Below are positions 1 to 12,324 of a stretch of 64,000 nt of DNA, one piece after another. The DNA comes from Gordionus sp. m RMFG-2023. Taxonomy: Eukaryota > Nematomorpha > Gordioida > Chordodea > Parachordodidae. The stretch spans positions 29,560,508 through 29,624,507 of the forward strand of contig NC_088776.1 of assembly GCF_954871325.1 (NCBI RefSeq), read 5' to 3'. A program made the translations under genes and the position numbers. The notes under the pieces are model-generated. The model did not search any database. It had not been told where the DNA came from and saw only the letters and a list, made by a program, of their open reading frames with translations. Position 1 is the stretch's first letter, and the number at the start of each line of letters is the position of its first letter.

Positions 1-2061
1 GCAGTAACTCTCATTAATGCAACAATAAGGAATAACATTGGGAGGCCAAAACTTAGAATGGTTAAAGCTCCAACTACATATGGAAACAATACAATAAAAA
101 TTATGGGCGAAGCTTATGTAGAAATTGAAAATTGAAACGTTTGGAAGAAAATAACATAATAAAGAAAATAGATCCATCGTCAACAGTGACCTGGAGTACT
201 CCAATGGTAGTGGTATGTAAAACTTCAGATGAACTACGATTATGTGGTGATTTTAAAGTAATATTGAATACATTTTTACTAAAAGACTAACACATTCTAT
301 CAAGGTTTGAATGAATAATTGCAAAGATCACTAATGGAAATAAGTATACAACATTAGATCTAAATGGCGCATATCTACAAATGAGTATTGACGAAGAATC
401 TCAAGAATTATTAACCATGGTAACACCAAATGGATACTACCGCTCTTTATGATTACTCTTGGTATAGCTACAACAATAATATTTCAACGATATATGGACG
501 ATAAACTGGCTGACTTTAAAAATACAGCAGTTTATTTAGACGATGTTATAATCACAGGAAAAAATGATACAGAACATGTAGAGAATATAAACAAATCCTT
601 AAAAAATTACAAAATGCGGGATTAAAAGTCAAAACAAGCAAAATAAATTTTCTGAAAGAAAAGGTATCATAGGATACATAATAGATGAATATGTAATACA
701 ACCAAAAGAAAATAATAGCAATACAAAAATATTTAATTCCAAAAGATAGACATAACATAAAATCATTTTTAGGTATAACGCGGTTTATACCAAACTTACA
801 TGGAATTCGTAGATAAAACTAGTAAAAATGTTAAATGGAATTGGACTAAAAAGGATGATACATTATTTGAAAAAGCAAAAGGAATAGTAACAGAACAAAA
901 TATTATACAGTTTTATAAACCTGACCATTAGTTAATATTAGAAACCGGTTCATCTAACTAAAGATTTGGAGATGTACTCCTGCAAAAATATAATAATAGA
1001 AACGAATTTCCAATAGGGTACACCTCGAGAACCTTAAAAGCTGAAAAGAATTATTCTATAATAGACAAATAAGCTAAAGCAATAATAAAGTGTAGAAGAA
1101 TTTTATAACTATTTGTATGGAAGCAAGTTTTTAATATGAACGGACCACAGACCTTTAATAAAGATATATGGCAATAACAGATTTATTAACAAATCAAAGA
1201 TTATTACGTTGGGCCTATAAATTATCTCCATATGATTATATTATCGTGTATAAGAATGGCGCTAATAATATAATTGCATATATTTTATCGCGAAATCCAA
1301 TAGAGAAAAATGCTAATAGAATAACAAGCGAAAATAAAACAGTGATGTATATAAGAAATCTTATTTATGATACATTAACTATATCTAGGAAAGAACTTAG
1401 AGAAGAAACCGCAAAAGATCCAATCTTATGAAGAATAAAAATATTAATAAATGGTAAAATATACAAAAAAAAAGAAAGAATGAAAAAAAAGAAAGAAAGA
1501 ATAAAAAAGAAAGAATGAAATCAAGCACCAGAATTACAAGCTTTTAAAACTAGAATAGATGTTTTAGAAAATGATGACGGTATTTTATTTTGGAATGGCA
1601 GATTAATCATTCCGTACTCACTTTAAAAAGAGTTTTACATATATTGCAAACGGGACATCCGAGTATTACATCAATGAAATCCATTACGAGACATTATATA
1701 TGGTGGGAACAATTAGATAAAGATGTTAAAAAACTAGTTAACAGCTGTATTGAATGTCAAAAACAACGCATAGATATATCATATGTTATACCAGTGGAAT
1801 CCGTCATCGCAACCCTGGAAAATGGAAGGAAAGATAATAAATCAACAAGCTAAATTCTCTTATGATGTAGAGAAACGAAAAAATCATATGAAAACATGCC
1901 GACCAATTACGAACAAGGGAAAACTAATTGAACCCAAATCAATAAAAATAGATGACAATATAAAGTTAGGAGAAAATAAAACAGTAGAAAAAATTGTACC
2001 AAGTCAAGAAGGAATTCAAAACCGATATCCAACTAGAGAACGAAAACAAACAAAAAGATAA
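1..2061 (+). mobile_element. Ty3/gypsy LTR retrotransposon pol fossil (5' part outside window)
   Basis: This is a fossil. The window opens inside the pol region of a Ty3/gypsy element. In order, one can see a reverse transcriptase part with a YLDD-type catalytic box near 532-546, the end of RNase H near 1190-1310 (a stretch typical of gypsy pol: RWAYKLSPYDY then YILSRNP), and an integrase zinc-binding H2C2 part near 1630-1770 (GHP then CIECQ). The tail near 2000-2060 (RYPTRERK) resembles integrase C-terminal ends. A GAAA-rich simple repeat lies at about 1463-1520. No LTR is visible inside the window. The copy is clearly broken, with many breaks, and looks old. Family assignment rests on domain order and motif shape read by eye. 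Confidence 0.85.
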
Positions 2062-2149
2062 TAGATGAACTTGAACTTGGTGAGAAATGAGATATATTAT
2101 ATTATATTTTAAAAGCTTAGTAAATCAATTATTTTGGATTTATATTAAA

Positions 2150-2953
2150 ATTTTTATTTTATGGAACTGCAATTTATTTAAATATAAACAATATATATCC
2201 TTAAATATATTACAGGTATTACTTAGTGATGATGATAAGATTTGTGCGAAAAGGTATCTTGTCAATTTATGGAGTCGGATCAAAAGCATAACAACGCCGA
2301 TTTTATCTGATATTAGTTCTGATGAAGTTATTGAACAAGAAAATGATCTAGAGAAATTGATACAACTTAAAGAAAGGCAGGAGAAATTACTTAAAATAGG
2401 GCCAACGATTGCAGAGAAAAGTATTGGAACTATAATTACCGGATTTAGCCATTTTAAAAGATTAGATAAGAAGGAAAATATTTCGCATTTTTAGGTCTGC
2501 TAAGCTGGAGCAATTTATATATTTTATCCAAAATCATATTTGCTGTTCCTGCAAACCTAGTTAATTTATGATATTTTCATCTAAAAATATTTAATATAGG
2601 TTAGCGTTGAAAGATCTTTTTCACAATTGAAATTCATTCTTTGACCACATAGATCGAGGATGAGTGAACACTCTTGGAAGTAATACGTCTAAATAAAATA
2701 TTAAAAATTGATATACATGACTATGCTTTGTATTTTTAACAATATTTTGCCTATAAATAAAATAAAAAATAGTTTTTTAATTATGAATTAAATATAGAAT
2801 TTTTTAATCAATTCAAAAAATTTTAAAACCGAGCTGAATCCTGAACCAAACCCGGGTTCAAAAATATTTCCCTGAACCTAACCCAAACTGAACCCACCTA
2901 TTTTTTTAACCTTTAACCGAACCGAAAAAATTTTTGCCGGGTTTGCATCCTTG
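2150..2953 (+). mobile_element. hAT transposon relic, GAACCC-end family (3' half)
   Basis: A plus-strand reading frame to 2494 includes VLLSDDDKICAKRYLVNLW, which parallels the better LDPRYQVLLS segment in the hAT at 41655-42985. From 2606 another frame reads VERSFSQLKFI, the hAT dimerisation signature, followed by RSRMSEHS and RLNKILKIDIH, with stops and frame changes between. From about 2825 the sequence has alternating GAACC and GGGTTC words and ends near 2953 with a terminus resembling the CAGGGATGTGAACCC end of the 41.6-kb element. The left end and a target duplication were not found. It sits directly behind the gypsy fossil. It is a decayed DNA transposon, not a host gene. Confidence 0.65.
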
Positions 2954-2959
2954 GTTAAC

Positions 2960-3235
2960 GTGAATTATATTAATAGCTGTATTTGTCTAAGATAAAAGTC
3001 TTCGCTTGTATGGTCTTCGATGTATTGTAATATCTTCTTGAAGAATGCTACCGTGAGTGCCAAAAGAAATCAGCGTTGTAGCAGCTTTATATGAATAAAT
3101 AGTTGGAGAAACAAAAATAATATTTGGCAGATCTACTTCGTTCTGCATCAACAATAGCATCATGGTTAAAGCTGGAGAGTGCGAGTGGGTCTACACAGGA
3201 AAAATCTCAGTTTAAGAATTACCACTCTTCCATAA
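2960..3235 (-). pseudogene. LINE-type C-terminal tail relic, copy 1
   Basis: On the minus strand one frame reads DFSCVDPLALSSFNHDAIVD and AERSRSAKYY, and another reads SFGTHG further on. The same block is much cleaner at 46908-47231 (WDFSCIDPLAPSNINRDALV). This tail domain is found behind reverse-transcriptase domains in many animal repeat proteins. Several stops and frame changes are present, so it is dead. It lies between the GAACCC hAT relic and the hAT relic at 3240-4700. The family link comes from alignment by eye to the other copies in this window. Confidence 0.6.
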
Positions 3236-3239
3236 AATT

Positions 3240-4700
3240 TTGGATTAATTACAATTTAACTTTTATATTTGAACCCTCTTTTATAATTTGGTAATCATGA
3301 TGTGGGAATTACGGAAGAGGATAATTTTTTTCTATATGAAATTATTTTTTTGAAGCATTAAAAATATATTTTAGAATTAATTATGGTATAAAATTTATTG
3401 GAACCAATCATATCTGAAAATAGGATAATTTCGAACAAAAATAATAATGGAAAACAAACAAAATATTAAGAGCGAATATAATACGGTTAAAAAATATTAT
3501 AGCTATATAAACTTTTATGTAAATCATAAAATATAAAATTAAACATTTTATGATTTAAAAAATTAATTAAAATATCATTCATAAATGAAAATTTATTTTC
3601 TTTGCTTCTCCAATTTTTTAATAATTTGTTTTGTTTTAGGGATTAAATTTCGCGGAGTAAAGCTAGTCTATTCAATTAATTTTATGAGTCAAACATTTGA
3701 TATAGGTTTTTATTCTCTGTAATGAAAGATCCTCTCATTTGTGCTTGTACTGATTAGTATTATTGCCAAAACATACAGTAATTTTAATATATTTGGAATA
3801 ACCGCTGTGTTTTTTGGATTTATGCTAAAATTAATTTTTCTTGCAAAAATTTAAATTAATTGACTTTCAGATACATTTATATCCTCTGAATAAAATTTAG
3901 TTAAATATTTAATTTTTAATATCAAGGTTTGATATAATAATATTAACGATATCATAGCTTCAACCAAATCCATTTTTTTGATATATATTGCATAAAATTG
4001 TTATGTAATAAATAATTTATTAATATATTCCAATAAAAAAAATTGGCAATTATATTAAATTTAATAATATATCAGCTTCAGATTATCTGATATTTCTACA
4101 AGTACATACAAAATACGCTTTTCCGGATCTAAAAAATGCTGTAACAGCTTGATATCGAAGACTCCATCTTATCGTGCAGGCTTATTGATATTTTTTTTTG
4201 CATGAAGCACAAAGTTTCAGAAAAAATTATATTCAGCGAATTCTGTATATTTGTGTAAACATTTCATACACTCTAAAAATTTTCTAATCATAGTTATCAG
4301 TAAATATAAATTAAATAGATTATTTTTTGGTTGATAAAACTTTCTTATATCCATCAGTGTTTAATGTTTAAAAAATGTAGGAAAATAAACTTTAAATTTT
4401 CGTGTTAAATTAATTTTAACTTTTTGCTAATATTTAGAATAGAATGTAACTTATTTAAGATAGAATTCATATATATTTTTTTAAAAATTTTACTATGGAG
4501 GGGGGGAGGTGGATTTCTCTCTCCCTCCCTGCCTGGCTACTATCTTGATCATGATTAGTAAAGTTATTGTTAGTGAGTGCCATGAATGTATCAACATAGA
4601 ATATTATATTCATTTTATCTTCGATTTGTAGATAACTTATACCAAATTTTATGAGATATAATAAAAAAGGCAATAAATCTAGTATTTACGTCGCAGATGT
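3240..4700 (-). mobile_element. hAT transposon relic (THAP12/52-kDa-repressor-like), copy A
   Basis: Nucleotide sequence is colinear with 29628-31162 over about 1.4 kb; shared words include the acagtaattttaatatattt block at 3774 and 30130. Minus-strand pieces read MIRKFLECMKC near 4290, matching MAKFLQYIKC of the second copy, and RLALL near 3660, matching the hAT C-terminal signature. Near 4495-4545 a purine and then pyrimidine-rich stretch ending in GGCTAC resembles a worn CAGTGGCGTAGC-type terminus. No target duplication was found. Many stops and indels are present, and the reading frame is far more worn than in the 29.6-kb copy. Confidence 0.6.
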
Positions 4701-5675
4701 TTGTAAAGATCGAAACTGCATTTTATATTTTATACATACTAAAACTAATTTTATTGTATTTATTACTTAAAAAATAAAAAATGAAATATTAAAATTATTT
4801 TATAAATATCAATCTAATCTTAAAATATAAAAATTATATTTTTATCTTAAAAAATAATAAAATATATTGATTTGATATATAGTTAGTACTTACCAATATA
4901 TAATATGGAAGTTATAGATTTAAAAAAAGCGGCTATGCCATCCTACCTAAAGATATGCCCATGACAATGTGTCAAATATCTAAATTTAGGGAATCATCAG
5001 TAATCGATTTAGAAATATATTATTAAAATATAACAATGCAATGAAACAATTATTATAAAAAATTTTCATTAATTTATAAACGCATTAAATTTAATTATTT
5101 TTCTGAAAAATTTTATAAACGTTGTTTTAGATTCAAATTGTGTCTGAAACCGAATATTTTAGTATATTGGATAAAAAGTGAGAGATATTGTTATATTTGA
5201 TTATAAGCATTTTATAATAAAAATAAAAATGGTAAGCTTTTCATATAATATATTATTATTATGATATTGGTATTAAATTTTATTACAAAAATTATTTAGT
5301 TAGGTATTATTTGTTTGTTAGATTATATTTTAAAAAATTTAGCAATTATCGTTAGATGGATGTAATTTAGGTCCATTAAGATTGAATTAAATTAAATAAT
5401 TGAATTTGGAGTAAAAATTATATAATAATTATATTTTATAAATTAAATAAAAATTAATTTAAAGTCTTTTTTAAAGCAATTGTGCTAGGTTATAATATAA
5501 TTGGTTGATAGGACGAAGATTGTCAAATAAATAACAAACTTATGTTATACTTTAGTAATGTAGTGGATCAACTTTTATAAATTTATAATCATTTATTTAC
5601 ACCATATTAAAAAAAAATATTGACCCCTATCAAATGAAGTCACTAGCTTTATTTGATTTTAGAAGACTCTTATTT
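4700..5675. other. AT-rich intergenic DNA, nothing recognised
   Basis: Mostly A and T runs with short poly-A and poly-T tracts. No ORF, terminal repeat or repeat unit that I can name. Confidence 0.6.
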
Positions 5676-5677
5676 AC

Positions 5678-5800
5678 AGGGTTGAGAACCCTCCTCCTAA
5701 AAAAAGGGTTCAGGTTTGGATTCTGGTTCAATGAAATATCTCTGAACCAGATTCGGGTTCAGGTGGTTTCAGGGTTCGTCTTCCAGAGAAATAAAGACTT
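5678..5800. repeat. hAT-type end fragment with GGTTC repeats
   Basis: Starts CAGGGTTGAGAACCC and continues with GGGTTCAGG, CTGGTTCA, GAACCAG and GGGTTCAGG words in both orientations. This is the subterminal pattern seen in fuller hAT elements in this window. A similar fragment lies at 9248-9298, but I could not pair the two as ends of one element or find a target duplication. Confidence 0.45.
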
Positions 5801-6590
5801 ATAAAATTTAATAAAAATAACAGAAACATCATTTTTTTTATAAACTTTATTTTACTATATTTAGGCCTTACCATAAAAATAATTTATCATTATAATTAGA
5901 ATATTATCATCACATCTTCCAAAATCGAGAAACTAAATTAAAATTTCCCTTTATTATGCTTAACCTTGACAGTACATTGCAACTTGTAATTAATAAAGCT
6001 ATTTCACCTTGTGATTATATTCTTTTCTTTGGTCAATTTAATAATCCAAAAAACAAAAATAAATATTCCTAAAATAAATATTATTATCTATTATTAAGAA
6101 ATGTTATAAAATATGCTGGTAAAATTCTAAAATTTTTACATAAAATGGAATACTCTAAAGTTTAATAGAAAATATTCCAGATAAAATAATTTTCACCAAA
6201 AAATGTTTTTTTTATTGAAAATAAAATAAAACTCTCGAGCGCTGCACCTCACTATTTCACAGAAAGCAAGACTTGTTGGCATATAGTCTCATAGGGCATA
6301 ATTGAGATGTTATAATAGTTAGAGCTAAAAATTGTTAGGAAGAAATATAAGTAAGCTTGCTAGTTAATAAAAATAGTAGGTATTTATTTATGCTAAAATA
6401 TATAAAGTGTATATTTCATTTTGTTTGAAAATTAAAAAAATTATATATGTCAATAGTATAATAAACAATTCATTGGCGATTTTGTACTTGTAATATTATT
6501 TTTATAAGAAATGGAATAATTTGTTGTATATAGTATAATTTATTTGTATAAAGTTATATGTTTGTTGCGATAAAGTAAACTTTTAATATT
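5800..6590. other. AT-rich intergenic DNA, nothing recognised
   Basis: No feature can be supported; low-complexity A/T sequence with short higher-GC islands such as 6233-6300. Confidence 0.55.
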
Positions 6591-6598
6591 AATTTCAG

Positions 6599-6802
6599 AT
6601 TTAATTTTTTTTTATGAGATATAAGAGAGATTCCCAATTTTTAGCTTTTTTGTTTTCGCGATTTAGAACCTTACCGCAATCACCACATAAGAAGATAAAT
6701 TATCTGCATGGTTCACGGAAGGATTTTTTATTAGTTTCATCCACAAAAGCATATTTATATATCAAAGGCAGACGTGGTTCGGAAAGGGATACAAAATGGT
6801 AA
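6599..6802 (+). CDS. Candidate small exon/ORF, unknown product
   Basis: A 62-codon ORF starts with ATG at 6614. A possible splice acceptor (aatttcag) ends at 6598, and a good-looking donor (gtaaga) follows at about 6799. An in-frame stop lies upstream at 6602-6604, so the ATG would be the first codon. The predicted peptide is basic and has no signal peptide, membrane segment or domain that I recognise (for example HGSRKDFLLVSSTKAYLYI). Base composition is less AT-rich than the flanks, which is the main reason to list it. It could equally be a relic of a repeat. Confidence is low. Confidence 0.2.
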
Positions 6803-8282
6803 GATTTAATCCAGACTAGGATTAAAGATTTAAAAATTTGGGCCTAGCATAAAAAGTGAAAAAATTTACAAATCCTGGAAGGCCAAATTTTTAAATAAAT
6901 TAAAATGAAGTCAATATTTGAAAGTTGGGAAAAAAATACTGTTCATTATCAATTTCCCTTTAAAACAATCTTCACAAAATTATACTAATTTTAAAAAATT
7001 AAATGATAAAAAATAAAAATCCAGGCTGGTCTAAAATTGATTTGAGTTTAAAATACTATTATAGTTAGTTTTACATGTTTTACCGGGAGACCCCATTCCC
7101 CTCCCCATCTTGCCCTTTTATGTACTAGTTGAATTAATAATAATAAGCTTAATCCCATTTTGAAATTCCAAAAATCTTGCTCATAAAGATTTATTGAATT
7201 AATTTATTTAGTCTTCCTCACATACATTTGATTAAAAAAATTTAAATAGGGGATACATCGTATATCATTAAATAGATACATCGTATATCATTAAATTATT
7301 TTTCTGGCATTCAATAAATATTTAACTTTTTATTTAAATTTAATATATTGGGAAAAATAAATAGTTTTATTGTGATTTGTTGTTATCATTATTTTCTTAA
7401 TATAATTTTTCCCATAATAAATTAATATATGACGATTATATTTCAATCTAAATTAAATCGTTGGCTTCTAATTTTTTTAAAAAATTATAACTCCATTAAT
7501 TATATATTTATTAATAATTAACACTATTAAATGGATTTTAAATCTAGGGGAAATTTGCCATAAATGGCCATGTTTTAGCTTTTTTCAAAGAAAGGCCTTA
7601 AGATTGGTTTGAAAAAACAAATTTTATATCAAATGTGTAGCCCAATTCTTAATATTTAAAATAAAATTTGAATCAAAGCTTTATCTATAATAGTTTATAA
7701 GATTGATGAAGCTATATGAAAGTTGTTTTTCTGTCCAGTCAAAACATTGTAGGTATTGACTGGCCATATATTTTGTGTTATCTAAACATAATATATTATT
7801 AAAGAAATTTTATTATAAATATGAAATATTACAATATGAAATACTTGTAAAAAGACCTATGTTAATATTTCTAAAAATTAGTTATATACTAATTTAAATT
7901 AACATCTCAATTTATCATCATCTATTTATTGATAATATTATAAATTAATATCAATTATCTTTTTGTTAAACATTAAGTTTGTTTCATTCGAAATTTCAAA
8001 TATTGTTTTGCACGAGCTTCACATTTCAATATGAATGTGTGAAATATATGGTCAGACAATATTCACCTGTCTATTATTATTCAGTGCGTCTAAATACTAT
8101 TTGTACGCTTTTTTTATATGAATAATGCTAAATGCCTAACGATATTATTAATATAAAATATCAGTAATCTAATTTTTTTACCAAAGAAAAAAAATATGTA
8201 ACGTGATTTTTCAAGAAAGAAATACTCATAACAGTTTATTTAAAATAATTTTTCATTGGATTGCTTTATTCAATAAATGAAT
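6803..8282. other. AT-rich intergenic DNA, nothing recognised
   Basis: A direct repeat of about 22 bp (gatacatcgtatatcattaa) occurs twice at 7251-7295. No coding or transposon feature can be supported otherwise. Confidence 0.55.
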
Positions 8283-8614
8283 TAGAGATCTGCAACGGGA
8301 AATTTTTTTAAAATATATCTTAATTTATCAATTTTATATTGAATTTTTTATGTAAAATAAAAATATTTTATTTTATTTATAGAAACTAGATGCCATATAA
8401 CATATGACTTTTATTTTGAGTAATTATAAAATTTAATTTATATATTTAAATAAATTCAGGCCTGATCGGGCCGGTGGATTTTTAAAAAAAATTCACATTC
8501 AGGCAGGGCCGGCAAAACTTTTTAAAAAAATTTTGGGTTCAAGTTATGCCGACAAATCTTTTGAAATAATTTTGGGCCGGACCGGGTTTGAAAAATGCCC
8601 GATGCAGATCACTT
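8283..8614. mobile_element. hAT-type MITE, AGATCTGC-end family, copy 1
   Basis: About 332 bp with inverted ends reading TAGAGATCTGCAACGGG on the left and, reverse-complemented, AAGTGATCTGCATCGGGC on the right. It is colinear with the copy at 44404-44744, sharing a core from about 8340 to 8460 and GGGCCGG-type words near the right end. Flanking 8-mers match at only 5 of 8 positions, so the target duplication is worn or absent. It has no coding capacity. Confidence 0.65.
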
Positions 8615-9247
8615 AGATACATATAATAAGTATACACATTTTGACCAATTTCGGGAGAAATCTGTGCAATAGATAAAATGCTAAAGGGTGGTGGCCAGTC
8701 ATCAAACATAGCAATTTAAGGTACATCTCTTCTATATAAAAACGATAAAAAATCTATGCCCTTTTCATTTCCCTAGATGGCAACAGAAATATCCGAAAGT
8801 AAGTAGTTAAATTAGAGTCACAGGCGCAACAAAGATATCAGAGTTTCTCGGGGAAAAACTATAGGGGGCTCCTTATATTCTTTAAAATGATGTTTTCTAT
8901 AGATACATAACAATTTAGGCAATATGTACAATAACTCTTTTGCACGATTTTTCTCTCAAACTTCTCTTCCAATAATGGTTTAAATATTAAAAAATTAAAA
9001 TTTTTATATTCTTTATTTTAAATTAATTTGTAGTTATTTAATATCGAAAGAAAATTCTTAATTTTTTAAAAATTTGGTAGCCCTTAAAATTTCAAATATC
9101 TCGGCTCAAGATCTTCCAAGCCTGGCCTTGTTGCTAATGGTATAGAAATTTACGGCTATCAATGAATGATCAATTGTGCTAAACTTAGCTAAATCATTAT
9201 ATTATTTTTCGACAAGAACATTGCTCAAAATCGAATAATTTCAACAA
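8615..9247. other. Intergenic DNA, nothing recognised
   Basis: A somewhat less AT-rich patch lies at 8650-8870, without an ORF or repeat that I can name. Confidence 0.5.
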
Positions 9248-9298
9248 CGAGGGTTCAAAGGGTTCTGGTTCAGGGTTCGAATTCTGGTTCACAGGGCT
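9248..9298. repeat. hAT-type end fragment with GGTTC repeats
   Basis: Contains GGGTTC, GGTTCTGGTTCAGGGTTCG and CTGGTTCACAGGG in close succession. It resembles the fragment at 5678-5800. It is isolated, with no partner end identified. Confidence 0.4.
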
Positions 9299-9574
9299 GC
9301 TATAATGAATTTTCACCCAAAAAAAAGTTAAAACAGTAAATTCTATCGAAAGGTATAAAATGGTAATTCAATATAAAATTTGTAAAATATGTAATCAATA
9401 TCTTATAATAATAGCCAACATTTTTAGAGGCTCTCCAAAAGGTTGCTTGCCACTCTACTGTATTACCATGTTTGAAGGCATGGTTATCAAATATTTAAAT
9501 AAAATTAATAGATCTATAAAACTAGAAAATCATAAGTAAAAACAGGGTAGAGGGTGATTTTTGAAATAATATAT

Positions 9575-9640
9575 TTTATGGGGGGCTTCACCCATATCTC
9601 CTTTTGGAGGATTTTCGGCCCACTTTTTTCGAGTATGACT
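9575..9640. repeat. Possible end fragment of the CAGGGGCGGACTGG hAT family
   Basis: The stretch ggggggcttcacccatatct and the following ggattttcggcccac resemble the subterminal parts at 13448-13510 and 19245-19315. No terminus or target duplication is visible. Confidence 0.35.
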
Positions 9641-9668
9641 AAATACTACACGTGCTAGCATCTGCATA

Positions 9669-9806
9669 ATGCCTAGAGAAAATTTTTATAAATATTGGCC
9701 GAATGGCATTATCGAAGTGGAAAATATATGTGTTAAACAATTTGATGACTCCGAAATTAAAGTTTTGGGTAACACCAAATGGGATGCTGTTAGCTATCTA
9801 CTATAA
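9669..9806 (+). CDS. Small ORF (45 codons), unknown product, probably a relic
   Basis: ATG at 9669 to TAA at 9804-9806. The peptide begins MPRENFYKYWPNGIIEVENI and includes KVLGNTKWDAVSYLL. Composition is balanced rather than the Ile/Phe/Lys/Asn mix of random AT-rich ORFs here. Further down the same strand, without a continuous frame, are ETIMGWDWVTKIGPRN near 9850 and DIELAADKAKEILLRIAPEV near 9920. The region from about 9660 to 9985 may therefore be one decayed coding sequence. I do not recognise the family. Confidence 0.25.
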   Translation: MPRENFYKYWPNGIIEVENICVKQFDDSEIKVLGNTKWDAVSYLL

Positions 9807-9984
9807 GTTTATATTTATGGGTGGTAGAAAAAAATATAGAAACAATTATGGGGTGGGATTGGGTTACTAAAATCGGACCTCGTAATATTTAATTATTGGG
9901 ATTTCTTATTATAGATATAGAATTGGCTGCTGATAAAGCGAAAGAAATATTATTGCGGATAGCACCCGAAGTTAAATTCTAGAA

Positions 9985-10440
9985 AGAGAAATGTCTAATT
10001 GACTAAAAGAAAGAGTCCTGTCATTAATAATCATATTCTCAAGTATCCGATAAAAGTAATGATAGAGCAAGCAGCTCTAAAATTTATATGGAAATTGATA
10101 AAGATCAAAGGATAAATTTTTAAATTTAAGTTAAATTTATACTCCCAGTTATGGAATGTGTAGAATTAGTTATTATTTATTGAAATAGCCCTATTTGATT
10201 AAATTCTTATTCACAGTGGTAATTATACATTATATATGGAAAATATAATAATGATTATTCAGTGAGGGAGTTTAAAAGTATAATGGGAACATCATAAAAA
10301 TAAATAAAATAAAATAAATTATAATATATATTCAATATTTTCTCAATTTGTTTTTGTAATAAGGTTTAAATAAATTAAATTCGGTCCTTTATATCATTCT
10401 ACCCTGCAAACCCAATCCCAGTTGGTTGATTTTATACCAT
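9985..10440. other. AT-rich intergenic DNA, nothing recognised
   Basis: No feature supported. Confidence 0.5.
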
Positions 10441-10504
10441 GTGATTGTGATCCCAAAGAATGTCAGCTGAAAATTTCAACAATTCCAGATATAAATTATC
10501 AATA

Positions 10505-10796
10505 TCATAAAAAAATGTTACAATTGTCAGTCTGAGGAACATATGATGGATAAATGAACAACCAAATTGATAATTCAGTGTGCATGCCAACGAATACAAC
10601 AGTATCTTTCCATGAATTTATCGATGGTAGTGCGACAATTATTTTATTGAATCCGAAGGACGATACCGCAGCAATTACTCCCATAATATCAATATTGCCA
10701 ACTGCAACTGCAAATGCAATAAATATGATCTGGAAAAACCCTCTCAGTAAAATATATTGCAACATATTGTGTATAACACACGACTCTATTGTTTAA
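10505..10796. CDS. Overlapping ORFs on both strands, possible exon, strand undecided
   Basis: A GC-richer patch is open on both strands. The minus strand (10765 to 10505) gives 86 aa with two hydrophobic stretches (FFQIIFIAFAVAVG and MGVIAAVSSFGFNKIIVAL), then a more polar tail ending SYVPQTDNCNIFL. A tttttccag sequence just inside its 5' end could be an acceptor. The plus strand (10554 to 10796) gives 80 aa, and just upstream at about 10430-10530 has an open stretch with CDCDPKECQLK. Neither product matches a family that I know. It lies just downstream of the minus-strand BED-hAT relic but I cannot join it to that transposase. Confidence 0.25.
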
Positions 10797-11512
10797 ATAC
10801 GTAATATATATTATATATAATATATTTTTTTAGGTGAATAGCCTTGCTTAATTTTAATAGATAATTAATTATAAGGCATTTTAATAATATGATAATAAAA
10901 ATAATAGGATTATTTATTATAATTTTTATATAATAGATATTTTTGTTTTTCGAGGGATTAATTATGTTTTATTATGGAATTATGATATAAAATTCTTAAA
11001 ATTATTGAATAAAGTTTTATTGTATTTTCCTTATGCGAAACATTGTTTTTTAGATGAAAAAATTCATAATAAAAGATATTCAATTTAAAGTGTATTATTT
11101 TTCATTTTAAAATTTAATTTTAAGGTTTTATGTTTTTTCTCATATAATTTTTGATTTGCACTAATCATCATCAAACCCCAAACGATCTTCATAAAAAGGA
11201 TCATTATCATCCAAATCTAAAATATCTGATCAGTGGCGTAGCTAAGGGGGGAGGGTTTCGGGTTTGGACTCCCCCCCCCCCCCTTCCCCAAAGCAATTTT
11301 TTTAGATTATACGTTCAAAAGACTCAAAGTGACTTTATATCAAATAAATTCCATGAGTATTTTTTTTGTGGAAAGATATTATATTATTATTGAAATTGTT
11401 CTGGATAGTATTATTATATAGTCATTGAGAATAATCTACTAAATTATATTAACATATTATTGATGCATTTAAAAAATATATTACTGAAGCTTGGTATCTT
11501 GATCTAAGCACC

Positions 11513-11809
11513 ATGATTCCTACAGAACGTCCCAGCAACTCTGTTGAGGCATTACAATTATTTAAGGAAACTTTAAACTTAAGAACAAATATCAAAACAC
11601 TTTTAATAATATTAGCAACACTTCCCATAACTACTTGCGCCAATGAGCGGCCATTTTCGACATTGACTCGACTTAAAAGTTATTTAAGGGCAACTTCTGG
11701 CCAGGCGAAGACCAATGGATTAGCTCTTCTGAATATATATAGAGATCTTAATCTTACCCCAAATGAGGTCATAGAGGAAATGGCTAAAGGGCCACTAAGA
11801 ATTAATTAA
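11513..11809 (+). pseudogene. hAT transposase C-terminal (dimerisation) fragment
   Basis: An uninterrupted 98-codon frame contains TLLIILATLPITTCANERPF, then STLTRLKSYLRATSGQAKTN and GLALLNIYRDL. This is the hAT C-terminal dimerisation domain of the THAP12/52-kDa-repressor-like group, with the usual Glu-Arg pair (NERPFSTL). The ATG at 11513 is only the first Met in a larger decayed frame, not a true start. The catalytic core is missing. It is encoded on the plus strand of the 1478-bp element. Confidence 0.8.
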
Positions 11810-12324
11810 GTTAAATATATAAAATGTAAAATTTTTTACCATAGTATTTATAGTTTTTTTTAATCAAAAGCAATCGAAATATTTTTTCAAATAAGCACTT
11901 ATTATTATAAATTTGTTTAGTTTAAATAAAATTATATTTTGTTATTTATAAATTGTTTTACAATAGTTTAATATAAAATTTATGTTTTGTATATATAAAT
12001 TTTTTTAACATTTATTTTATTATATATATAACATTTATCATATTTTAATTTATAATTTTAATGTGCTATATAATACTACTAATTATAAAATACATCATTT
12101 ATAATTAAAACAATTTATATCATTTATAATCAGCAATTTATATGTGTGATACTAATAGTTATAAAGTAAATTTATAATTAAGGCAAATAATATTTATAAT
12201 TAAAGCAATATAATATTTATATTTTAGATAATCGCTTTTTATTTGCAAATTGATTTCTATAAAAGTATGATAAATTGAAACGTATATCTAAAAAAAATTA
12301 TGTCGAAATTATTTTAATTAAAAT

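Noticed and set aside
5678-9298. A single 3.6-kb hAT bounded by the GGTTC-repeat fragments
   Set aside because: The two fragments do not form convincing inverted ends, flanking 8-mers do not match, and no transposase lies between.
11151-11393. 80-codon plus-strand ORF
   Set aside because: It runs across the terminus of the hAT at 11231 and through its poly-C run, so it cannot be an ancient gene.
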